Positions 10,301 through 22,885 of a DNA stretch of 64,000 nt are shown in pieces. Origin of the DNA: Eutreptiella sp. 'Long Island Sound 2002' (Eukaryota > Euglenozoa > Euglenophyceae > Eutreptiales > Eutreptiaceae); NCBI GenBank assembly GCA_964036045.1, contig OZ038381.1:153964352-154028351 (forward strand). The letters are read 5' to 3'. Under the pieces are notes generated by a model. It saw only the letters and a program-made list of their open reading frames with translations. It was not told where the DNA came from and ran no database searches. Position 1 is the stretch's first letter; the number at the start of each line of letters is the position of its first letter. Position numbers and translations under genes: made by a program.

Positions 10301-13300
10301 TGGGGGAGGAGTATAGGAAGGGCACGTGCAGGGCATTGGGGGAGGAGTATAGGAAGGGCAAATGCAGGGCATTGCGTGAGGAGTACAGGAAGGGCACATG
10401 CAGGGCATTGGGGGAGCAGTATAGGAAGGGCACGTGCACGGCATTGCGGAAGGAGTATAGGAAGGGCACGTGCAGGGCATTGGGGGAGGAGTATAGGAAG
10501 GGCACGTGCAGGGCATTGGGGGAGGAGTATAGGAAGGGCACGTGCAGGGCATTGGGGGAGGAGTAGAGGAAGGGCACGTGCAGGGCATTGGGGGAGGAGC
10601 ATAGGAAGGGCACATGCAGGGCATTGGGGGAGGAGTATAGGAAGGGCACATGCAGGGCATTGGGGGAGGAGTATAGGAAGGGCACATGCAGGGCATTGGG
10701 GGAGGAGTATAGGAAGGGCACGTGCAGGGCATTGGGGGAGGAGCATAGGAAGGGCACATGCAGGGCATTGGGGGAGGAGTATAGGAAGGGCACATGCAGG
10801 GCATTGGGGGAGGAGTATAGGAAGGGCACGTGCAGGGCATTGGGGGAGGAGTATAGGAAGGGCACGTGCAGGGCATTGGGGGAGGAGTATAGGAAGGGCA
10901 CATGCAGGGCATTGGGGGAGGAGTATAGGAAGGGCACATGCAGGGCATTGCGGGAGGAGTAGAGGAAGGGCACGTGCAGGGCATTGGGGGAGGAGCATAG
11001 GAAGGGCACATGCAGGGCATTGGGGGAGGAGTATAGGAAGGGCACGTGCAGGGCATTGGGGGAGGAGTATAGGAAGGGCAAATGCAGGGCATTGGGGGAG
11101 GAGTATAGGAAGGGCACGTGCAGGGCATTGGGGGAGGAGTATAGGAAGGGCACATGCAGGGCATTGGGGGAGGAGTATAGGAAGGGCACATGCAGGGCAT
11201 TGGGGGAGGAGTATAGGAAGGGCACATGCAGGGCATTGGGGGAGGAGTATAGGAAGGGCACGTGCAGGGCATCGGGGGAGGAGTATAGGAAGGGCACGTG
11301 CAGGGCATTGGGGGAGGAGTATAGGAAGGGCACGTGCAGGGCATTGGGGGAGGAGTATAGGAAGGGCACGTGCAGGGCATTGGGGGAGGAGTAGAGGAAG
11401 GGCACGTGCAGGGCATTGGGGGAGGAGCATAGGAAGGGCACATGCGGGGCATTGGGGGAGGAGTATAGGAAGGGCACATGCAGGGCATTGGGGGAGGAGT
11501 ATAGGAAGGGCACGTGCAGGGCATTGGGGGAGGAGCATAGGAAGGGCACATGCAGGGCATTGGGGGAGGAGTATAGGAAGGGCACATGCAGGGCATTGGG
11601 GGAGGAGTATAGGAAGGGCACGTGCAGGGCATTGCGGGAGGAGTATAGGAAGGGCACGTGCAGGGCATTGGGGGAGGAGTATAGGAAGGGCACATGCAGG
11701 GCATTGGGGGAGGAGTATAGGAAGGGCACATGCAGGGCATTGGGGGAGGAGTAGAGGAAGGGCACGTGCAGGGCATTGGGGGAGGAGCATAGGAAGGGCA
11801 CATGCAGGGCATTGGGGGAGGGGTATAGGAAGGGCACGTGCAGGGCATTGGGGGAGGAGTATAGGAAGGGCACATGCAGGGCATTGGGGGAGGAGTATAG
11901 GAAGGGCACGTGCAGGGCATTGGGGGAGGAGTATAGGAAGGGCACATGCAGGGCATTGGGGGAGGAGTATAGGAAGGGCACATGCAGGGCATTGGGGGAG
12001 GAGTATAGGAAGGGCACGTGCAGGGCATTGCGGGAGGAGTATAGGAAGGGCACGTGCAGGGCATTGGGGGAGGAGTATAGGAAGGGCACATGCAGGGCAT
12101 TGGGGGAGGAGTATAGGAAGGGCACATGCAGGGCATTGGGGGAGGAGTAGAGGAAGGGCACGTGCAGGGCATTGGGGGAGGAGCATAGGAAGGGCACATG
12201 CAGGGCATTGGGGGAGGGGTATAGGAAGGGCACGTGCAGGGCATTGGGGGAGGAGTATAGGAAGGGCACATGCAGGGCATTGGGGGAGGAGTATAGGAAG
12301 GGCACGTGCAGGGCATTGGGGGAGGAGTATAGGAAGGGCAAATGCAGGGCATTGCGTGAGGAGTACAGGAAGGGCACATGCAGGGCATTGGGGGAGCAGT
12401 ATAGGAAGGGCACGTGCACGGCATTGCGGAAGGAGTATAGGAAGGGCACGTGCAGGGCATTGGGGGAGGAGTATAGGAAGGGCACGTGCAGGGCATTGGG
12501 GGAGGAGTATAGGAAGGGCACGTGCAGGGCATTGGGGGAGGAGTAGAGGAAGGGCACGTGCAGGGCATTGGGGGAGGAGCATAGGAAGGGCACATGCAGG
12601 GCATTGGGGGAGGAGTATAGGAAGGGCACATGCAGGGCATTGGGGGAGGAGTATAGGAAGGGCACATGCAGGGCATTGGGGGAGGAGTATAGGAAGGGCA
12701 CGTGCAGGGCATTGGGGGAGGAGCATAGGAAGGGCACATGCAGGGCATTGGGGGAGGAGTATAGGAAGGGCACATGCAGGGCATTGGGGGAGGAGTATAG
12801 GAAGGGCACGTGCAGGGCATTGGGGGAGGAGTATAGGAAGGGCACGTGCAGGGCATTGGGGGAGGAGTATAGGAAGGGCACATGCAGGGCATTGGGGGAG
12901 GAGTATAGGAAGGGCACATGCAGGGCATTGGGGGAGGAGTAGAGGAAGGGCACGTGCAGGGCATTGGGGGAGGAGCATAGGAAGGGCACATGCAGGGCAT
13001 TGGGGGAGGAGTATAGGAAGGGCACGTGCAGGGCATTGGGGGAGGAGTATAGGATGGGCAAATGCAGGGCATTGGGGGAGGAGTATAGGAAGGGCACGTG
13101 CAGGGCATTGGGGGAGGAGTATAGGAAGGGCACATGCAGGGCATTGGGGGAGGAGTATAGGAAGGGCACATGCAGGGCATTGGGGGAGGAGTATAGGAAG
13201 GGCACATGCAGGGCATTGGGGGAGGAGTATAGGAAGGGCACGTGCAGGGCATCGGGGGAGGAGTATAGGAAGGGCACGTGCAGGGCATTGGGGGAGGAGT

Positions 13301-15289
13301 ATAGGAAGGGCACGTGCAGGGCATTGGGGGAGGAGTATAGGAAGGGCACGTGCAGGGCATTGGGGGAGGAGTAGAGGAAGGGCACGTGCAGGGCATTGGG
13401 GGAGGAGCATAGGAAGGGCACATGCAGGGCATTGGGGGAGGAGTATAGGAAGGGCACATGCGGGGCATTGGGGGAGGAGTATAGGAAGGGCACATGCAGG
13501 GCATTGGGGGAGGAGTATAGGAAGGGCACGTGCAGGGCATTGGGGGAGGAGCATAGGAAGGGCACATGCAGGGCATTGGGGGAGGAGTATAGGAAGGGCA
13601 CATGCAGGGCATTGGGGGAGGAGTATAGGAAGGGCACGTGCAGGGCATTGCGGGAGGAGTATAGGAAGGGCACGTGCAGGGCATTGGGGGAGGAGTATAG
13701 GAAGGGCACATGCAGGGCATTGGGGGAGGAGTATAGGAAGGGCACATGCAGGGCATTGGGGGAGGAGTAGAGGAAGGGCACGTGCAGGGCATTGGGGGAG
13801 GAGCATAGGAAGGGCACATGCAGGGCATTGGGGGAGGGGTATAGGAAGGGCACGTGCAGGGCATTGGGGGAGGAGTATAGGAAGGGCACATGCAGGGCAT
13901 TGGGGGAGGAGTATAGGAAGGGCACGTGCAGGGCATTGGGGGAGGAGTATAGGAAGGGCAAATGCAGGGCATTGCGTGAGGAGTACAGGAAGGGCACATG
14001 CAGGGCATTGGGGGAGGAGTATAGGAAGGGCACGTGCACGGCATTGCGGAAGGAGTATAGGAAGGGCACGTGCAGGGCATTGGGGGAGGAGTATAGGAAG
14101 GGCACGTGCAGGGCATTGGGGGAGGAGTATAGGAAGGGCACGTGCAGGGCATTGGGGGAGGAGTAGAGGAAGGGCACGTGCAGGGCATTGGGGGAGGAGC
14201 ATAGGAAGGGCACATGCAGGGCATTGGGGGAGGAGTATAGGAAGGGCACATGCAGGGCATTGGGGGAGGAGTATAGGAAGGGCACATGCAGGGCATTGGG
14301 GGAGGAGTATAGGAAGGGCACGTGCAGGGCATTGGGGGAGGAGCATAGGAAGGGCACATGCAGGGCATTGGGGGAGGAGTATAGGAAGGGCACATGCAGG
14401 GCATTGGGGGAGGAGTATAGGAAGGGCACGTGCAGGGCATTGGGGGAGGAGTATAGGAAGGGCACGTGCAGGGCATTGGGGGAGGAGTATAGGAAGGGCA
14501 CATGCAGGGCATTGGGGGAGGAGTATAGGAAGGGCACATGCAGGGCATTGCGGGAGGAGTAGAGGAAGGGCACGTGCAGGGCATTGGGGGAGGAGCATAG
14601 GAAGGGCACATGCAGGGCATTGGGGGAGGAGTATAGGAAGGGCACGTGCAGGGCATTGGGGGAGGAGTATAGGATGGGCAAATGCAGGGCATTGGGGGAG
14701 GAGTATAGGAAGGGCACGTGCAGGGCATTGGGGGAGGAGTATAGGAAGGGCGCGTGCAGGGCATTGCGTGAGGAGTATAGGAAGGGCACATGCAGGGCAT
14801 TGGGGGAGCAGTATAGGAAGGGCACGTGCAAGGCATTGCGGAAGGAGTATAGGAAGGGCAGGTGCAAGGCATTGGGGGAGGAGTATAGGAAGGGCACGTG
14901 CAGGGCATTGCGGGAGGAGTATAGGAAGGGCACATGCAGGGCATTGGGGGAGGAGTATAGGAAGGGCACGTGCAGGGCATTGGGGGAGGAGTATAGGAAG
15001 GGCACATGCAGGGCATTGGGGGAGGAGTATAGGAAGGGCGCGTGCAGGGCATTGCGGGAGGAGTATAGGAAGGGCACGTGCAGGGCATTGCGGGAGGAGT
15101 ATAGGAAGGGCACATGCAGGGCATTGGGGGAGGAGTATAGGAAGGGCACGTGCAGGGCATTGGGGGAGGAGTATAGGAAGGGCACATGCAGGGCATTGGG
15201 GGAGGAGTATAGGAAGGGCACGTGCAGGGCATTGCGAGAGGAGTATAGGAAGGGCACATGCAGGGCATTGGGGGAGGAGTAGAGGAAGG

Positions 15290-18200
15290 GCACATGCAGG
15301 GCATTGGGGGAGGAGCATAGGAAGGGCACATGCAGGGCATTGGGGGAGGGGTATAGGAAGGGCACGTGCAGGGCATTGGGGGAGGAGTATAGGAAGGGCA
15401 CATGCAGGGCATTGGGGGAGGAGTATAGGAAGGGCACGTGCAGGGCATTGGGGGAGGAGTATAGGAAGGGCAAATGCAGGGCATTGCGTGAGGAGTACAG
15501 GAAGGGCACATGCAGGGCATTGGGGGGGCAGTATAGGAAGGGCACGTGCACGGCATTGCGGAAGGAGTATAGGAAGGGCACGGGCAGGGCATTGGGGGAG
15601 GAGTATAGGAAGGGCACGTGCAGGGCATTGGGGGAGGAGTATAGGAAGGGCACGTGCAGGGCATTGGGGGAGGAGTAGAGGAAGGGCACGTGCAGGGCAT
15701 TGGGGGAGGAGCATAGGAAGGGCACATGCAGGGCATTGGGGGAGGAGTATAGGAAGGGCACATGCAGGGCATTGGGGGAGGAGTATAGGAAGGGCACATG
15801 CAGGGCATTGGGGGAGGAGTATAGGAAGGGCACGTGCAGGGCATTGGGGGAGGAGCATAGGAAGGGCACATGCAGGGCATTGGGGGAGGAGTATAGGAAG
15901 GGCACATGCAGGGCATTGGGGGAGGAGTATAGGAAGGGCACGTGCAGGGCATTGGGGGAGGAGTATAGGAAGGGCACGTGCAGGGCATTGGGGGAGGAGT
16001 ATAGGAAGGGCACATGCAGGGCATTGGGGGAGGAGTATAGGAAGGGCACATGCAGGGCATTGCGGGAGGAGTAGAGGAAGGGCACGTGCAGGGCATTGGG
16101 GGAGGAGCATAGGAAGGGCACATGCAGGGCATTGGGGGAGGAGTATAGGAAGGGCACGTGCAGGGCATTGGGGGAGGAGTATAGGATGGGCAAATGCAGG
16201 GCATTGGGGGAGGAGTATAGGAAGGGCACGTGCAGGGCATTGGGGGAGGAGTATAGGAAGGGCGCGTGCAGGGCATTGCGTGAGGAGTATAGGAAGGGCA
16301 CATGCAGGGCATTGGGGGAGCAGTATAGGAAGGGCACGTGCAAGGCATTGCGGAAGGAGTATAGGAAGGGCAGGTGCAAGGCATTGGGGGAGGAGTATAG
16401 GAAGGGCACGTGCAGGGCATTGCGGGAGGAGTATAGGAAGGGCACATGCAGGGCATTGGGGGAGGAGTATAGGAAGGGCACGTGCAGGGCATTGGGGGAG
16501 GAGTATAGGAAGGGCACATGCAGGGCATTGGGGGAGGAGTATAGGAAGGGCGCGTGCAGGGCATTGCGGGAGGAGTATAGGAAGGGCACGTGCAGGGCAT
16601 TGCGGGAGGAGTATAGGAAGGGCACATGCAGGGCATTGGGGGAGGAGTATAGGAAGGGCACGTGCAGGGCATTGGGGGAGGAGTATAGGAAGGGCACATG
16701 CAGGGCATTGGGGGAGGAGTATAGGAAGGGCACGTGCAGGGCATTGCGAGAGGAGTATAGGAAGGGCACATGCAGGGCATTGGGGGAGGAGTATAGGAAG
16801 GGCACGTGCAGGGCATTGGGGGAGGAGTATAGGAAGGGCACGTGCAGGGCATTGGGGGAGGAGTATAGGAAGGGCACGTGCAGGGCATTGGGGGAGGAGT
16901 ATAGGAAGGGCACATGCAGGGCATTGCGTGAGGAGTATAGGAAGGGCACATGCAGGGCATTGGGGGAGGAGTATAGGAAGGGCACGTGCAGGGCATTGGG
17001 GGAGGAGTATTGGAAGGGCACGTGCAGGGCATTGGGGGAGGAGTATAGGAAGGGCACGTGCAGGGCATTGGGGGAGGAGTATAGGAAGGGCACGTGCAGG
17101 GCATTGGGGGAGGAGTATAGGAAGGGCACATGCAGGGCATTGCGTGAGGAGTATAGGAAGGGCACATGCAGGGCATTGGGGGAGCAGTATAGGAAGGGCA
17201 CGTGCACGGCATTGCGGAAGGGGTATAGGAAGGGCACGTGCAGGGCATTGGGGGAGGAGTATAGGAAGGGCACGTGCAGGGCATTGGGGCAGGAGTATAG
17301 GAAGGGCACGTGCAGGGCATTGGGGGAGGAGTAGAGGAAGGGCACGTGCAGGGCATTGGGGGAGGAGCATAGGAAGGGCACATGCAGGGCATTGGGGGAG
17401 GAGTATAGGAAGGGCACATGCAGGGCATTGGGGGAGGAGTATAGGAAGGGCACATGCAGGGCATTGGGGGAGGTGTATAGGAAGGGCACGTGCAGGGCAT
17501 TGGGGGAGGAGCATAGGAAGGGCACATGCAGGGCATTGGGGGAGGAGTATAGGAAGGGCACATGCAGGGCATTGGGGGAGGAGTAGAGGAAGGGCACAAG
17601 CAGGGCATTGGGGGAGGAGTATAGGAAGGGCACGTGCAGGGCATTGGGGGAGGAGTATAGGAAGGGCACATGCAGGGCATTGGGGGAGGAGTATAGGAAG
17701 GGCACATGCAGGGCATTGCGGGAGGAGTAGAGGAAGGGCACGTGCAGGGCATTGGGGGAGGAGCATAGGAAGGGCACATGCAGGGCATTGGGGGAGGAGT
17801 ATAGGAAGGGCACGTGCAGGGCATTGGGGGAGGAGTATAGGAAGGGCAAATACAGGGCATTGGGGGAGGAGTGTAGGAAGGGCACGTGCAGGGCATTGGG
17901 GGAGGAGTATAGGAAGGGCGCGTGCAGGGCATTGCGTGAGGAGTATAGGAAGGGCACATGCAGGGCATTGGGGGAGCAGTATAGGAAGGGCACGTGCAAG
18001 GCATTGCGGAAGGAGTATAGGAAGGGCAGGTGCAAGGCATTGGGGGAGGAGTATAGGAAGGGCACGTGCAGGGCATTGCGGGAGGAGTATAGGAAGGGCA
18101 CATGCAGGGCATTGGGGGAGGAGTATAGGAAGGGCACGTGCAGGGCATTGGGGGAGGAGTATAGGAAGGGCACATGCAGGGCATTGGGGGAGGAGTATAG

Positions 18201-19400
18201 GAAGGGCGCGTGCAGGGCATTGCGGGAGGAGTATAGGAAGGGCACGTGCAGGGCATTGGGGGAGGAGTATAGGAAGGGCACATGCAGGGCATTGGGGGAG
18301 GAGTATAGGAAGGGCACGTGCAGGGCATTGGGGGAGGAGTATAGGAAGGGCACATGCAGGGCATTGGGGGAGGAGTATAGGAAGGGCACGTGCAGGGCAT
18401 TGCGAGAGGAGTATAGGAAGGGCACATGCAGGGCATTGGGGGAGGAGTATAGGAAGGGCACGTGCAGGGCATTGGGGGAGGAGTATAGGAAGGGCACGTG
18501 CAGGGCATTGGGGGAGGAGTATAGGAAGGGCACGTGCAGGGCATTGGGGGAGGAGTATAGGAAGGGCACATGCAGGGCATTGCGTGAGGAGTATAGGAAG
18601 GGCACATGCAGGGCATTGGGGGAGGAGTATAGGAAGGGCACGTGCAGGGCATTGGGGGAGGAGTATAGGAAGGGCACGTGCAGGGCATTGGGGGAGGAGT
18701 ATAGGAAGGGCACGTGCAGGGCATTGGGGGAGGAGTATAGGAAGGGCACGTGCAGGGCATTGGGGGAGGAGTATAGGAAGGGCACGTGCAAGGCATTGGG
18801 GGAGGAGTATAGGAAGGGCACGTGCAGGGCATTGGGGGAGGAGTATAGGAAGGGCACGTGCAGGGCATTGCGGGAGGAGTATAGGAAGGGCACATGTAGG
18901 GCATTCGGGGAGGAGTATAGGAAGGGCACATGCAAGGCATTGGGGGAGGAGTATAGGAAGGGCACATGCAGGGCATTGGGGGAGGAGTATAGGAAGGGCA
19001 CGTGCAGGGCATTGGGGGAGGAGTATAGAAAGGGCACGTGCAGGGCATTGGGGGAGGAGTATAGGAAGGGCACATGCAGGGCATTGGGGAAGGAGTATAG
19101 GAAGGGCACGTGCAGGGCATTGGGGGAGGAGTACAGGAAGGGCACGTGCTGGGCATTGGGGGAGGAGCATAGGAAGGGCACATGCAGGGCATTGGGGGAG
19201 GAGTATAGGAAGGGCACGTGCAGGGCATTGGGGGAGGAGTATAGGAAGGGCACATGCACGGCATTGGGGGAGGAGTATAGGAAGGGCACGTGCAGGGCAT
19301 TGGGGGAGGAGTATAGGAAGGGCACATGCAGGGCATTGCGTGAGGAGTATGGGAAGGGCACATGCAGGGCATTGGAGGAGGAGTATAGGAAGGGCACATG
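15290..19400 (+). repeat. 4.1-kb segmental duplication, 7,596-bp offset, copy 1
   Basis: About 114 units that reappear 211 units downstream at 22886-26996. Ordered rare markers agree at exactly this offset: GAGTACAGG (15493), GTATAGGATGGGCAAATG (16180), GAGGTGTATAGG (17470), ACATGTAGGGCATTCGGGG (18892), GAGTATAGAAAGG (19021), CGTGCTGGGC (19145), and GAGTATGGGAAGG plus GGAGGAGGAG (19340-19380). Differences seen are single substitutions, for example TATTGG at 17010, GGGGCAGG at 17289 and TAG with ACAAG at 17585-17600. I estimate identity above 98%, by eye only. Confidence 0.9.
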
Positions 19401-22400
19401 CAGGGCATTGGGGGAGGAGTATAGGAAGGGCACGTGCAGGGCATTGGGGGAGGAGTATAGGAAGGGCACATGCACGGCATTGGGGGAGGAGTATAGGAAG
19501 GGCACGTGCAGGGCATTGGGGGAGGAGTATAGGAAGGGCACATGCACGGCATTGGGGGAGGAGTATAGGAAGGGCACGTGCAGGGCATTGGGGGAGGAGT
19601 ATAGGAAGGGCACATGCAGGGCATTGCGTGAGGAGTATAGGAAGGGCACATGCAGGGCATTGGAGGAGGAGTATAGGAAGGGCACGTGCAGGGCATTGTG
19701 GGAGGAGTATAGGAAGGGCACGTGCAGGGCATTGGAGGAGGAGTATAGGAAGGGCACGTGCAGGGCATTGGGGGAGGAGTATAGGAAGGGCACCTGCAGG
19801 GCATTGGGGGAGGAGTATAGGAAGGGCACGTGCAGGGCATTGCGGGAGGAGTATAGGAAGGGCACATGCAGGGCATTGGGGGAGGAGTATAGGAAGGGCA
19901 CGTGTAGGGCATTAGGGGAGGAGTATAGGAAGGGCACGTGCAGGGCATTGCGGGAGGAGTATAGGAAGGGCACGTGCAGGGCATTGGGGGAGGAGTATAG
20001 GAAGGGCGCGCGCAGGGCATTGGGGGAGGAGTATAGGAAGGGCACATGCAGGGCATTGGGGGAGGAGTATAGGAAGGGCACGTGCAGGGCATTGCGGGAG
20101 GAGTATAGGAAGGGCACGTGCAGGGCATTGCGGGAGGAGTATAGGAAGGGCACGTGCAGGGCATTGCGGGAGGAGTATAGGAAGGGCACGTGCAGGGCAT
20201 TGCGGGAGGAGTATAGGAAGGGCACATGCACGGCATTGGGGGAGGAGTATAGGAAGGGCGCGTGCAGGGCATTGGGGGAGGAGTATAGGAAGGGCACATG
20301 CAGGGCATTGGGGGAGGAGTATAGGAAGGGCACGTGCAGGGCATTGCGGGAGGAGTATAGGAAGGGCACATGCAGGGCATTGGGGGAGGAGTATAGGAAG
20401 GGCACGTGCAAGGCATTGGGGGAGGAGTATAGGAAGGGCACATGCAGGGCATTGGGGGAGGAGTATAGGAAGGGCACATGCAGGGCATTGGGGGAGGAGT
20501 ATAGGAAGGGCACGTGCAGGGCATTGCGGGAGGAGTATAGGAAGGGCACGTGCAGGGCATTGGGGGAGGAGTATAGGAAGGGCACATGCAGGGCATTGGG
20601 GGAGGAGTATAGGAAGGGCACATGCAGGGCATTGGGGGAGGAGTAGAGGAAGGGCACGTGCAGGGCATTGGGGGAGGAGCATAGGAAGGGCACATGCAGG
20701 GCATTGGGGGAGGGGTATAGGAAGGGCACGTGCAGGGCATTGGGGGAGGAGTATAGGAAGGGCACATGCAGGGCATTGGGGGAGGAGTATAGGAAGGGCA
20801 CGTGCAGGGCATTGGGGGAGGAGTATAGGAAGGGCAAATGCAGGGCATTGCGTGAGGAGTACAGGAAGGGCACATGCAGGGCATTGGGGGAGCAGTATAG
20901 GAAGGGCACGTGCACGGCATTGCGGAAGGAGTATAGGAAGGGCACGTGCAGGGCATTGGGGGAGGAGTATAGGAAGGGCACGTGCAGGGCATTGGGGGAG
21001 GAGTATAGGAAGGGCACGTGCAGGGCATTGGGGGAGGAGTAGAGGAAGGGCACGTGCAGGGCATTGGGGGAGGAGCATAGGAAGGGCACATGCAGGGCAT
21101 TGGGGGAGGAGTATAGGAAGGGCACATGCAGGGCATTGGGGGAGGAGTATAGGAAGGGCACATGCAGGGCATTGGGGGAGGAGTATAGGAAGGGCACGTG
21201 CAGGGCATTGGGGGAGGAGCATAGGAAGGGCACATGCAGGGCATTGGGGGAGGAGTATAGGAAGGGCACATGCAGGGCATTGGGGGAGGAGTATAGGAAG
21301 GGCACGTGCAGGGCATTGGGGGAGGAGTATAGGAAGGGCACGTGCAGGGCATTGGGGGAGGAGTATAGGAAGGGCACATGCAGGGCATTGGGGGAGGAGT
21401 ATAGGAAGGGCACATGCAGGGCATTGCGGGAGGAGTAGAGGAAGGGCACGTGCAGGGCATTGGGGGAGGAGCATAGGAAGGGCACATGCAGGGCATTGGG
21501 GGAGGAGTATAGGAAGGGCACGTGCAGGGCATTGGGGGAGGAGTATAGGATGGGCAAATGCAGGGCATTGGGGGAGGAGTATAGGAAGGGCACGTGCAGG
21601 GCATTGGGGGAGGAGTATAGGAAGGGCGCGTGCAGGGCATTGCGTGAGGAGTATAGGAAGGGCACATGCAGGGCATTGGGGGAGCAGTATAGGAAGGGCA
21701 CGTGCAAGGCATTGCGGAAGGAGTATAGGAAGGGCAGGTGCAAGGCATTGGGGGAGGAGTATAGGAAGGGCACGTGCAGGGCATTGCGGGAGGAGTATAG
21801 GAAGGGCACATGCAGGGCATTGGGGGAGGAGTATAGGAAGGGCACGTGCAGGGCATTGGGGGAGGAGTATAGGAAGGGCACATGCAGGGCATTGGAGGAG
21901 GAGTATAGGAAGGGCACGTGCAGGGCATTGTGGGAGGAGTATAGGAAGGGCACGTGCAGGGCATTGGAGGAGGAGTATAGGAAGGGCACGTGCAGGGCAT
22001 TGGGGGAGGAGTATAGGAAGGGCACATGCAGGGCATTGGGGGAGGAGTATAGGAAGGGCACGTGCAGGGCATTGCGGGAGGAGTATAGGAAGGGCACATG
22101 CAGGGCATTGGGGGAGGAGTATAGGAAGGGCACGTGTAGGGCATTAGGGGAGGAGTATAGGAAGGGCACGTGCAGGGCATTGCGGGAGGAGTATAGGAAG
22201 GGCACGTGCAGGGCATTGGGGGAGGAGTATAGGAAGGGCGCGTGCAGGGCATTGGGGGAGGAGTATAGGAAGGGCACATGCAGGGCATTGGGGGAGGAGT
22301 ATAGGAAGGGCACGTGCAGGGCATTGCGGGAGGAGTATAGGAAGGGCACGTGCAGGGCATTGCGGGAGGAGTATAGGAAGGGCACGTGCAGGGCATTGCG

Positions 22401-22885
22401 GGAGGAGTATAGGAAGGGCACGTGCAGGGCATTGCGGGAGGAGTATAGGAAGGGCACATGCACGGCATTGGGGGAGGAGTATAGGAAGGGCGCGTGCAGG
22501 GCATTGGGGGAGGAGTATAGGAAGGGCACATGCAGGGCATTGGGGGAGGAGTATAGGAAGGGCACGTGCAGGGCATTGCGGGAGGAGTATAGGAAGGGCA
22601 CATGCAGGGCATTGGGGGAGGAGTATAGGAAGGGCACGTGCAAGGCATTGGGGGAGGAGTATAGGAAGGGCACATGCAGGGCATTGGGGGAGGAGTATAG
22701 GAAGGGCACATGCAGGGCATTGGGGGAGGAGTATAGGAAGGGCACGTGCAGGGCATTGCGGGAGGAGTATAGGAAGGGCACGTGCAGGGCATTGGGGGAG
22801 GAGTATAGGAAGGGCACATGCAGGGCATTGGGGGAGGAGTATAGGAAGGGCACATGCAGGGCATTGGGGGAGGAGTAGAGGAAGG